Made by a program: the position numbers and the translations under genes. This document shows positions 1-6,314 of a DNA stretch of 10,079 bases, one piece after another. Origin of the DNA: Paracoccaceae bacterium (GTDB lineage Bacteria > Pseudomonadota > Alphaproteobacteria > Rhodobacterales > Rhodobacteraceae); assembly GCA_009920815.1 (NCBI GenBank), contig RFZH01000068.1, forward strand, positions 1-10,079, written 5' to 3'. The notes below the pieces were generated by a model. That model saw nothing but the letters and a program-made list of their open reading frames with translations. It was not told the origin of the DNA and did no database searches. Every line of letters starts with the position of its first letter. The first letter of the stretch is position 1.

Positions 1-522
1 GCCTATGCCAATCGCCGTCGCCAAGATGAAACGCGTGATCCAAACCGTCGTTATATCCCTATTTCTGATCGCATGGTCCAGGAAGGCCGCCTTGGTAAAA
101 AGGCCGGTGTTGGCTGGTATCGTTATCCGGGCGGTGGCGGACGTGTTGACGATCCGCTGGTCGAAGATTTGATCCGCGAAGAATCCCACTTTGCCAAAGT
201 CACCCGCCGCGACATTGGCAAGGACGAGATTAGCAAAACATTGTTATTGGCGATGATCAACGAAGCCGCCGATATTTTGCACGAAGGCATTGCCGAAACC
301 GCCGCCGACATCGATTTGGTGACTGTCTTTGGGTATGGCTTTCCTCGTTGGCGCGGTGGGTTGATGCATTATGCCGACACATTGGGCGCCGCAAATATTG
401 TGCGCGAATTACGCGCTTTGGCCGCAAATGATCCAATCGCTTGGCGCATCAGCCCTGTTTTGGAATACTGTGCAAATACCGATACTTTACTGACGCAATA
501 CCGACGTAATACCGACGTTTAA
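1..522 (+). CDS. 3-hydroxyacyl-CoA dehydrogenase / enoyl-CoA hydratase multienzyme (FadB/FadJ-like), C-terminal fragment
   Basis: The reading frame is open from the first base and ends with TAA at 520-522, so only the last 173 residues are present; the family is usually about 700 residues. The visible part carries the hallmark of the first 3-hydroxyacyl-CoA dehydrogenase C-terminal domain (GRLGKKAGVGWYRYPGG, bases about 85-138). It continues into the second such domain, with NEAADILHEGIA followed by the conserved YGFPRWRGG stretch (bases about 337-360). Full-length relatives hydrate enoyl-CoA with an N-terminal crotonase domain and oxidise 3-hydroxyacyl-CoA with NAD; both catalytic parts lie outside the window. 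The next gene, a thiolase, starts 17 nt downstream, so the two probably form one beta-oxidation operon that converts enoyl-CoA to acetyl-CoA plus a shortened acyl-CoA. The internal ATG at 73 is not a start. Family assignment is firm; chain length or substrate preference cannot be read from this fragment. Confidence 0.9.
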   Translation, partial: AYANRRRQDETRDPNRRYIPISDRMVQEGRLGKKAGVGWYRYPGGGGRVDDPLVEDLIREESHFAKVTRRDIGKDEISKTLLLAMINEAADILHEGIAETAADIDLVTVFGYGFPRWRGGLMHYADTLGAANIVRELRALAANDPIAWRISPVLEYCANTDTLLTQYRRNTDV

Positions 523-539
523 AATTAGGGACAAAATTC

Positions 540-1742
540 ATGCAAGACGCGTTTATCTGTGATTACATCCGCACCCCGATTGGCCGCTTTGGCGGCGCGC
601 TTTCGTCGGTACGCGCGGATGATTTGGGCGCGATCCCGATCAAGGCGTTAATGGCCCGAAACACAGGTGTGGATTGGGGCGCGGTAGACGAAGTCATCTA
701 TGGCTGTGCCAACCAAGCAGGCGAAGACAATCGCAACGTCGCGCGCATGTCTGCACTGTTGGCGGGGTTGCCGGACACGGTGCCCGGCACCACAATGAAC
801 CGTTTGTGTGGATCGGGTATGGACGCCGTTATCGCAGCCGCACGCGCGATAAAATCTGGCGAGGCCGAAATTATTATCGCAGGTGGTGTCGAAAGCATGA
901 GCCGCGCACCCTTTGTTATGCCCAAGGCGGAAACGGCGTTTTCGCGGTCAAACGCAGTTTATGACACAACGATCGGATGGCGGTTTGTGAACCCGCTGAT
1001 GAAATCGCAATACGGCGTTGATTCCATGCCAGAAACGGCCGAAAACGTCGCCGAAGATTTCAACGTAAATCGTGCCGATCAAGACGCGTTTGCACTGCGT
1101 TCACAGGACAAAGCCGCCGCTGCGATTGCATCGGGTCGTTTTGCCCAAGAAATAACGCCCGTTGAAATACCCCAACGCAAGGGCGATGCGATTGTGGTGG
1201 ATACCGATGAACATCCCCGTGCGACCACGATTGATGCATTGGCAAAGCTCAAAGCGCCGTTCCGCCAAGGGGGATCCGTCACCGCGGGCAATGCGTCGGG
1301 CGTGAACGACGGCGCGGCTGCGTTGATTATCGCAAGCGCCGCCGCGGCCAAAAAATATGGTCTAACCCCAATTGCGCGGGTCATGGCCGGCGCCACCGCG
1401 GGTGTTGCACCACGGATCATGGGTATTGGTCCTGCCCCTGCCACTGAAAAGCTTTTGGCACATTTGGGCCTGTCACAAAGTGATCTAAGCGTGATCGAAT
1501 TGAACGAAGCCTTTGCCGCCCAGGGTCTTGCCACATTGCGTCGTTTGGGCATCACAGATGATGATCCCCGCGTTAACCCAAACGGCGGTGCGATCGCGCT
1601 GGGCCATCCATTGGGTATGTCAGGGGCGCGCATTACCGGCACCGCTGCGTTGGAATTAAACCAAGTCCAGGGACGGTATGCAGTTGCAACCATGTGCATC
1701 GGCGTAGGTCAAGGTATTTCAGTCGCTTTAGAGCGCGTTTGA
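540..1742 (+). CDS. pcaF: 3-oxoadipyl-CoA thiolase-type acyl-CoA acetyltransferase (PcaF/PaaJ-like)
   Basis: A complete 400-residue thiolase, the normal length for the family. It cleaves a 3-oxoacyl-CoA with CoA to acetyl-CoA and a shortened acyl-CoA in the cytoplasm. Catalytic residues are visible: the acyl-accepting Cys90 in MNRLCGSGMDA, the NEAF motif, His356 in NPNGGAIALGHPLGMSGAR, and Cys386 in TMCIGVGQG. Stretches such as GCANQAGEDNRNVARM, FVNPLMKSQYGVDSMPETAE and TAGNASGVNDGAAALIIAS match, from memory, the PcaF/PaaJ branch, whose substrate is 3-oxoadipyl-CoA, more closely than FadA. An AGGGA ribosome site at 527-531 lies 8 nt before the ATG. However, the upstream partner is a FadB/FadJ-type multienzyme rather than pca or paa genes, so the natural substrate could be a dicarboxylyl-CoA or a general acyl-CoA. 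Thiolase identity is certain; the 3-oxoadipyl assignment and symbol are probable. Confidence 0.9.
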   Translation: MQDAFICDYIRTPIGRFGGALSSVRADDLGAIPIKALMARNTGVDWGAVDEVIYGCANQAGEDNRNVARMSALLAGLPDTVPGTTMNRLCGSGMDAVIAAARAIKSGEAEIIIAGGVESMSRAPFVMPKAETAFSRSNAVYDTTIGWRFVNPLMKSQYGVDSMPETAENVAEDFNVNRADQDAFALRSQDKAAAAIASGRFAQEITPVEIPQRKGDAIVVDTDEHPRATTIDALAKLKAPFRQGGSVTAGNASGVNDGAAALIIASAAAAKKYGLTPIARVMAGATAGVAPRIMGIGPAPATEKLLAHLGLSQSDLSVIELNEAFAAQGLATLRRLGITDDDPRVNPNGGAIALGHPLGMSGARITGTAALELNQVQGRYAVATMCIGVGQGISVALERV

Positions 1743-1789
1743 TCCCCACGCTAAAACACTGCGCAAAGCGACACTTTTCGACATCCATG

Positions 1790-1806
1790 CCGCCTTTAGG
1801 CGGTTT
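1790..1806 (+). terminator. Short candidate intrinsic terminator after the thiolase gene
   Basis: A perfect 5-bp G+C stem, CCGCC at 1790-1794 and GGCGG at 1799-1803, closes a TTTA loop and is followed by TTT at 1804-1806. It lies 48 nt after the thiolase stop codon and before the next gene. The stem is strong but short and the T-tract is brief, so it is only a plausible end of the beta-oxidation operon. Confidence 0.45.
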
Positions 1807-1819
1807 AGTGCGGGCATTT

Positions 1820-1865
1820 TGAAAAACAGTGACAGTATAGCATCAACCACTTTGGCTGTTTTTCA
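1820..1865 (+). promoter_or_regulatory. Perfect 10-bp inverted repeat abutting the MFS start codon
   Basis: TGAAAAACAG at 1820-1829 is the exact reverse complement of CTGTTTTTCA at 1856-1865, with a 26-nt spacer. The right arm ends 3 nt before the ATG at 1869 and fills the place where a Shine-Dalgarno sequence would sit; none is recognisable there. It could be an operator for a dimeric regulator of the transporter gene, or an mRNA hairpin that controls access to the start codon. The repeat itself is directly visible; its function is inferred. Confidence 0.5.
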
Positions 1866-1868
1866 TAT

Positions 1869-3083
1869 ATGTTTGAACGTCGTATCCCAGAATGGCTGCG
1901 TCATGCACCAGCCCCATCAATAAAGGGCTTTGCCGCAATTTCAGGGTTCGAAGCAATCACCCGTGGAATGTTAATTTCGGTCTTTCCTGTGGCCGCATAT
2001 GACGCGTTGAAAAGCGCGTCGTTGGTCAGTTCGATGTATTTCGCGATTGGTGTATTATCGTTGATCGTTGGATTATTGGTTCCCTATTTTAATAATTTCA
2101 TACCAAGACGTATTTTGTATGTGATTGGGGCGCTTGGGTATATTCTTGGGTCTTGTTTGGCGGCGACGGGTTTGCCACACATGGTGATCTTGGGATTGCT
2201 TTTGAACACATTGGCGACGGTCATCACCTTTGTCTGTTTTAATGCTTATGTGCTGGACTATATCGCGCGGGTCGAGCTGGGAAAGTGTGAAACGTTGCGG
2301 ATGTTTTATTCTGCACTGGGATGGACGATCGGGCCGGTCGTTGGTGTTGTGTTGTGGAAATTTTGGTTTCCGTTGCCGTTCATCTTGTCGGCGATATCAG
2401 CCACGTTCCTGCTGACGACGTTTTTATATATGCGTCTTGGCAATGGAAAATTGATTTCAAAGGCCCGACGACCGACTGTCAATCCATTGGCTTATTTAGG
2501 TCGGTTTGCCGTGCAGCCACGGTTGATAGCAGGATGGCTGTTTGCGGTTATTCGATCCTGTGGCTGGTGGGCTTATGTGGTGTATCTGCCGATTTTTGCA
2601 GTGGTAAACGGGCTTGGTGAACAGGTGGGTGGTATCTTTTTGTCGATCACAAACGCGGGTCTGTTTTGTGCGCCCTTTATGCTTAGGTTTGTGCAATCAT
2701 TTTCGGTCAAATTTGCAGTTCAAACAGGGTTTTTAGCGGTTGCGATCTTATTTGCCGTCGCCACAATTGTCAGTGATTACGCGTGGGGGACCGTCGCATT
2801 TTTGTTCGTGGGCAGTTATTTTTTGATTTTGTTAGACATTTGCGGGGGATTGCCATTCTTGATGTCGGTGAAGCCCTCTGAGCGTACTGAAATGTCTGCA
2901 ATTTATTCTAGCTTTCGTGACGTTTCGGGTATCCTGACGCCTGGGATTGCATGGCTGATCCTGACCGTTGCACCTGTGTCTGGCATCTTTTTGGCTTCTG
3001 GCATTGCCAGCTTGGCAGCTTGGAAAGTTGCGGGAAGCTTACATCCCAGACTTGGAAAAAACCGCTTGTCGCCTGTAAGATAG
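1869..3083 (+). CDS. MFS transporter, 12 predicted transmembrane helices, substrate unknown
   Basis: A 404-residue, strongly hydrophobic protein. By eye there are about 12 membrane helices, near residues 21-42, 54-74, 80-100, 104-127, 147-164, 168-188, 219-243, 252-272, 280-301, 306-328, 351-369 and 370-388. A longer hydrophilic loop lies between helices 6 and 7 (about 190-218), the usual two-halves layout of the major facilitator superfamily. A conserved-looking cytosolic loop, KPSERTEMSAIYSSFRDVSG (335-354), precedes helix 11. It acts in the inner membrane, but nothing in the sequence shows substrate or direction. The next gene, a phosphodiesterase-like hydrolase, starts 20 nt downstream, so the pair is probably one transcript; import of the hydrolase's substrate is a reasonable guess. 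The start was taken at the ATG at 1869, which has no clear ribosome site and follows a 10-bp inverted repeat. Confidence 0.85.
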   Translation: MFERRIPEWLRHAPAPSIKGFAAISGFEAITRGMLISVFPVAAYDALKSASLVSSMYFAIGVLSLIVGLLVPYFNNFIPRRILYVIGALGYILGSCLAATGLPHMVILGLLLNTLATVITFVCFNAYVLDYIARVELGKCETLRMFYSALGWTIGPVVGVVLWKFWFPLPFILSAISATFLLTTFLYMRLGNGKLISKARRPTVNPLAYLGRFAVQPRLIAGWLFAVIRSCGWWAYVVYLPIFAVVNGLGEQVGGIFLSITNAGLFCAPFMLRFVQSFSVKFAVQTGFLAVAILFAVATIVSDYAWGTVAFLFVGSYFLILLDICGGLPFLMSVKPSERTEMSAIYSSFRDVSGILTPGIAWLILTVAPVSGIFLASGIASLAAWKVAGSLHPRLGKNRLSPVR

Positions 3084-3094
3084 CGATCAAACAC

Positions 3095-3099
3095 GAGGA
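3095..3099 (+). promoter_or_regulatory. Ribosome binding site that sets the phosphodiesterase start at 3104
   Basis: GAGGA lies 4 nt before the ATG at 3104. The frame stays open upstream to 2951, but that extension lies inside the MFS gene and the hydrolase's first beta-strand and metal-binding Asp begin right after this ATG, so the internal start is preferred. Confidence 0.6.
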
Positions 3100-3103
3100 T
3101 AAA

Positions 3104-3946
3104 ATGGCGCGAAAAGTATTACTTTTGATTATTGACGGCGTTCCCTATCGCAATTGGACAAGGCTTTTTGGTAATCTTGAGGGGTGGGTACAATCCGGTG
3201 ACGCGCGGCGTTGGAAGATGACATCCGTTTTACCAAGCACGTCAGCCAGTTGTTATGCGTCTATCCATACAGGCGTGACGCCACAGACGCATGGTGTAAC
3301 GGGAAATGACAATATTTTTCGCGTCAAACAGCCTGACATTTTCGGTCAACTGCGCAAAAAAGGATATGTGACAGGCGCCGTGACGCACAGTTTTTGGTCC
3401 GAATTTTTCAATCGTGCGCCGTTTGATCCAGTGCGCGATATTGAATACGATGAACCCGATAGCGCGACCATCAATCACGGACGTTTTCACACGATGACGG
3501 GGTATGGTTTGATTAATCAAATGACACCCTCTGATGCCGATTTATTTGCGACATTAACGATGCTGTGCCATCGGTTTTCATTGGATTATGGTATTTTGCA
3601 TACCTGCACATTGGACAGCATGGGCCACCGTTTTTTTCATGATTGCCAAGAAATGGATCATGCCTGTTTTGTTATGGATGAAATGTTGGCGCGTTGGGTC
3701 CCAAAATGGCGCGAAATGGGGTATGATTTGATCATTACCGCAGATCACGGCCAAGATGCCCGTGGACATCATGGTGGCCATGATCCGTTACAACAGGAGT
3801 TTGCTTTGTATTACTTTGGCGATGCAAACTATTGTGGCGATGCAGAAATGTTGTCACAGCTACAGCTGGCACCAACGGTATTGAATCTTATGGGTGCAGA
3901 GATTCCATCGACCATGCAGCACAGCCCGTTTTTACAAATATCTTGA
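3104..3946 (+). CDS. Compact alkaline-phosphatase-superfamily phosphodiesterase (type I phosphodiesterase / nucleotide pyrophosphatase family)
   Basis: A 280-residue predicted metal-dependent hydrolase of phosphate (or phosphonate) esters. The superfamily's metal ligands are all recognisable: Asp11 in LLLIIDGVP, Asp171 and His175 in LDSMGHRFFHD, Asp214-His215 in ITADHGQ, and His226 in GHHGGHD. In the nucleophile region LPSTSASCYASIHTG (43-57), alignment to the NPP motif PTxTFPNHxxxxTG puts Ser47 at the nucleophile position and Cys50 where NPPs have Asn. No signal peptide or membrane helix is seen, so it should act in the cytoplasm, unlike many secreted relatives. At 280 residues it is shorter than typical NPPs (about 400), so it probably lacks part of the cap. 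It sits 20 nt after an MFS transporter, which suggests uptake followed by intracellular hydrolysis. Fold and family are confident; the substrate is unknown and phosphonoacetate-hydrolase-like activity cannot be excluded. Confidence 0.82.
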   Translation: MARKVLLLIIDGVPYRNWTRLFGNLEGWVQSGDARRWKMTSVLPSTSASCYASIHTGVTPQTHGVTGNDNIFRVKQPDIFGQLRKKGYVTGAVTHSFWSEFFNRAPFDPVRDIEYDEPDSATINHGRFHTMTGYGLINQMTPSDADLFATLTMLCHRFSLDYGILHTCTLDSMGHRFFHDCQEMDHACFVMDEMLARWVPKWREMGYDLIITADHGQDARGHHGGHDPLQQEFALYYFGDANYCGDAEMLSQLQLAPTVLNLMGAEIPSTMQHSPFLQIS

Positions 3947-3969
3947 TGACGCGGCGCTTTGCGCGGGTT

Positions 3970-4998
3970 TTAGTTGGTATCAACCGGCTTTGATCGCAAC
4001 TTGGTCGCGGTTTCGCGTTCTGCGCGTTTGCATGACTGCGGCGGCAGATCACGGTCTAAAAGGGTCAGATCCTCTAAGACCATATCGCCCATGCCTTTGA
4101 AAACCTCGTCCATTGCCCCTGCACGATGCGCAGACTTTAGTAGCCCTGGCAATGTACGAGCGCGGTGATCGTGTGGCAATGGCTCTTGTGGCCAGACGTC
4201 AGTCGCGGCTGTGATATGGCCAGCTGCGATCGCATCTAACATAGCATCAAAGTCGACAACTTCTGCGCGGCTCATCAGGATAAATCGGCATCCTTTACGC
4301 ATTTTTGCAAAGGCATCGCGCCCGATAAAATGCGCGTTTTCGGTGGTAACGGCAGCCATGACAAAAATGAAATCTGAGTGATGCAGGATTTCATCAATTG
4401 TGACGGGTTGTACGTCGTATTTTTCCAATGTCGACGGCGCCATCCAAGGGTCGAAAACACGAATGTTGCAGGAAAATCCGCGCAGTAACCCCCGAAGAGT
4501 TCGCCCAAGATCACCAAAGCCAATGATCCCCACATCAGCGCCCGAAATCATACGCGCAGCGGTGTTGCCATCGCCGCCCCATAATTCAGTATTGTCACCA
4601 AATGCTGCGGTATTGTGTGAAATCCCGCGTGCTAGATCCAATGCAAATCCTAAGCTGATTTCGGCAACCGGTTGTGCAAAAACAGCACCTGTCGTTAACA
4701 CATGGATCCCGCGTTCAAAAAGCGTCTGATAGGGCATGTTGTTGATCAGGTTGCTTTCAACATTAAAAATTGCCCGCAATGACGACAGCGAATCCAGTGT
4801 CTTGGCTGAAATGGGCGGCTGGCCGATGATATAACGCACTTCGGACAAAAGTTTCGGATCTAGGGATCCAACCTCTGAGGCTTGTACTTCGATTAACTCG
4901 TATCTTGCGCTCAGGTCCTCTAACTTTTCAGGGGTAAAGATTAATTCCAGAGTACGCGGTTCTGGGGCGCAGATTATTTTGTGTCTTTGAACATTCAT
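3970..4998 (-). CDS. D-isomer-specific 2-hydroxyacid dehydrogenase (phosphoglycerate-dehydrogenase-like)
   Basis: A 342-residue NAD(P)-dependent oxidoreductase that should interconvert a D-2-hydroxyacid and its 2-oxoacid in the cytoplasm. The dinucleotide fold has GIIGFGDLGRTL (Gly160, Gly162, Gly165) and an acidic residue at the end of the second strand (Asp183 in VFDPW), which favours NAD. The catalytic triad is present: Arg244 in LMSRAEVVD, Glu272 in DVWPQEP, and His291 in SAHRAG. The motifs around Arg and His deviate from the usual NxxRG and PHxAG, so substrate choice may be unusual. Start: two ATGs in tandem at 5001 and 4998 share an AAAGGA site (5011-5006); 4998 gives the better 7-nt spacing. 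A GTG at 5025 in the same frame is upstream of that site and less likely. It diverges from a Gfo/Idh/MocA oxidoreductase, an arrangement typical of sugar or hydroxyacid catabolic pairs. The substrate is not identifiable. Confidence 0.88.
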   Translation of the reverse strand: MNVQRHKIICAPEPRTLELIFTPEKLEDLSARYELIEVQASEVGSLDPKLLSEVRYIIGQPPISAKTLDSLSSLRAIFNVESNLINNMPYQTLFERGIHVLTTGAVFAQPVAEISLGFALDLARGISHNTAAFGDNTELWGGDGNTAARMISGADVGIIGFGDLGRTLRGLLRGFSCNIRVFDPWMAPSTLEKYDVQPVTIDEILHHSDFIFVMAAVTTENAHFIGRDAFAKMRKGCRFILMSRAEVVDFDAMLDAIAAGHITAATDVWPQEPLPHDHRARTLPGLLKSAHRAGAMDEVFKGMGDMVLEDLTLLDRDLPPQSCKRAERETATKLRSKPVDTN

Positions 4999-5135
4999 CA
5001 TAGGATCCTTTGCGCATATCGGCACTGCTGGTGCAGATTGGCGTATAAAGTTTTCTCATTCAAGGACTAGCGAGAGGTGTTTTTTTTTAATAGCCTCAAC
5101 ACGAAATACAATTGCTGCGATTAAGGACACAAACT
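4999..5135. promoter_or_regulatory. Divergent intergenic region; candidate -10 box for the oxidoreductase at 5107-5112
   Basis: This 137-bp gap separates two genes read outward and must carry both promoters. TACAAT at 5107-5112 matches the sigma-70 -10 consensus at five of six positions and would give a leader of about 17 nt before the ATG at 5136, but no good -35 box is seen at the right distance. A run of nine T (5080-5088) lies about 18 nt upstream of it. A small dyad, GCAC (5022-5025) and GTGC (5031-5034), is too short to call an operator. No promoter could be assigned for the minus-strand gene. Confidence 0.35.
5123..5127 (+). promoter_or_regulatory. Ribosome binding site that sets the Gfo/Idh/MocA start at 5136
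   Basis: AAGGA lies 8 nt before the ATG at 5136. A TTG at 5112 in the same frame lies upstream of this site and overlaps the candidate -10 box, so the ATG is preferred. Confidence 0.65.
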
Positions 5136-6314
5136 ATGGGACTTTCTGGAACACAAGCATACCCATCTGCCAAACGTCGCCTAAGATTGGGAATTGTCGG
5201 CGGCGGCGGAACGGCGCTGGTTGGTCAATGGCATTGGACTGGTGTTCGCTTGTCCAACAGATGGGATTTGGTTGCTGGTGCGTTGTCCTCTGATCCAGAA
5301 CGTGCGCAAGCCTTTGGGCGTGATTGGTTTTTGCCCCAAGATCGGATTTATTCAGATTTTAAAAATATGGCACAGGTCGAAGCAGCGCGTGAAGATGGCA
5401 TTGACGCCGTTTCGATTTGCACACCAAATTGGACGCATTTCCCAATCGCCATGGCCTTTATGGAGGCCGGTATCAATGTCATTTGTGACAAGCCTATGAC
5501 GCTTACCAATCAAGAGGCCCATAGTCTTGCGCAAAAGGCACAAGAGACAGGTGTCTATTTTGCGGTGACCCATCCTTATGTGTTTCATCCTATGGTCCGT
5601 CAAATGCGCGAGATGATCGCCAATGGTGCGCTGGGCAGCGTTCGTCAGGTCTTGGTCGAGTATGCCCAAGATTGGGGGACTGAGCCTGATGACCCAGACA
5701 ACCGCACGATTGCATGGCGTCGTGATCCTGCAAAGGTTGGGCGTACCTCGGCAACAGGCGACATTGGCACGCATGCGCTACAGTTGTTAGAATATACAAC
5801 TGGTCTTAAGGCTGCAAAACTGCGTGCTGATTTCCATATTTGTGGCGCCGAAAAAGCGATGGAGGATACGGCCTTTATCAACTTAAAAATGGAAAATGGC
5901 GCGCCTGGCATGATGTGGGTGACACAAGCGGCACCAGGAAATTATTGCGGCCTTCGATTGCGTGTTTATGGCGAAAAAGGCGGTGTACAGTGGGATCAAG
6001 AGTTCCCAGAAACGATAAAATACACGCCGTTGAATATGCCAGAACAAACCATCGTGCGGGGTCATGGTGCGGGTGTTGTCCCTGCTGCCGAACGTATGGT
6101 GACCTTGCCACGTGGGCATGGTGAATCCCTTAGTGATGCATGGGGCAATCTTTACCGCGAAATTGCCATCGCGATCGATGCGCATCAAAGTGGAACAGTT
6201 ATTTCTGATGATCTATTGGCGGTGCCGACGGTTGAAACAGGTGTGCGTGGTGTTCAGTTTATGAACGCCGCCGCAGACAGCCATGAGGCCGGCGGCGTGT
6301 GGGTTGATTTTTAA
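5136..6314 (+). CDS. Gfo/Idh/MocA-family NAD(P)-dependent oxidoreductase
   Basis: A 392-residue sugar- or polyol-dehydrogenase-like enzyme, the usual length for the family. The N-terminal Rossmann fold begins with LRLGIVGGGG (residues 16-25). VSICTPNWTHF and VICDKPMTLT follow, the latter holding the conserved Lys119 of the (E/D)KP motif. The C-terminal alpha/beta domain has GDIGTHALQLLEY (208-220), where Asp209 and His213 match the family's catalytic DxxxH motif. LRVYGEKGGVQW (275-286) is a further family landmark. The family oxidises hydroxyls of inositols, sugars or sugar acids with a tightly held or free nicotinamide cofactor; nothing visible picks a substrate. It is transcribed away from a 2-hydroxyacid dehydrogenase, and the two could catalyse successive steps. 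Its stop codon overlaps that of the convergent photolyase gene within a TTAA palindrome. Family assignment is firm. Confidence 0.92.
   Translation: MGLSGTQAYPSAKRRLRLGIVGGGGTALVGQWHWTGVRLSNRWDLVAGALSSDPERAQAFGRDWFLPQDRIYSDFKNMAQVEAAREDGIDAVSICTPNWTHFPIAMAFMEAGINVICDKPMTLTNQEAHSLAQKAQETGVYFAVTHPYVFHPMVRQMREMIANGALGSVRQVLVEYAQDWGTEPDDPDNRTIAWRRDPAKVGRTSATGDIGTHALQLLEYTTGLKAAKLRADFHICGAEKAMEDTAFINLKMENGAPGMMWVTQAAPGNYCGLRLRVYGEKGGVQWDQEFPETIKYTPLNMPEQTIVRGHGAGVVPAAERMVTLPRGHGESLSDAWGNLYREIAIAIDAHQSGTVISDDLLAVPTVETGVRGVQFMNAAADSHEAGGVWVDF

Noticed and set aside
1079..1699. A 206-codon open frame on the minus strand opposite the thiolase
   Set aside because: It lies wholly inside a well-supported thiolase gene, has no recognisable domain, and is the sort of antisense frame that GC-rich codon use produces by chance.
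1819..1841. TTGAAA (1819-1824) and TATAGC (1836-1841) as a promoter for the MFS gene
   Set aside because: The spacer is only 11 bp, well below the 16-18 bp needed for a sigma-70 promoter.
2951..3103. N-terminal extension of the phosphodiesterase by 51 codons
   Set aside because: It overlaps the MFS gene, has no family resemblance, and a GAGGA site directly precedes the ATG at 3104.
3950..3971. GC-rich hairpin GCGC-TTT-GCGC followed by TTTT between the convergent phosphodiesterase and dehydrogenase genes
   Set aside because: The stem is only 4 bp, G residues separate it from the T-tract, and the tract overlaps the opposing stop codon; too weak to call a terminator.
4999..5025. GTG start at 5025 for the 2-hydroxyacid dehydrogenase
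   Set aside because: The AAAGGA site at 5011-5006 lies downstream of this codon and is correctly placed for the ATGs at 5001 and 4998.
5112..5135. TTG start at 5112 for the Gfo/Idh/MocA oxidoreductase
   Set aside because: AAGGA at 5123-5127 serves the ATG at 5136, and the extra residues do not look like part of the family.
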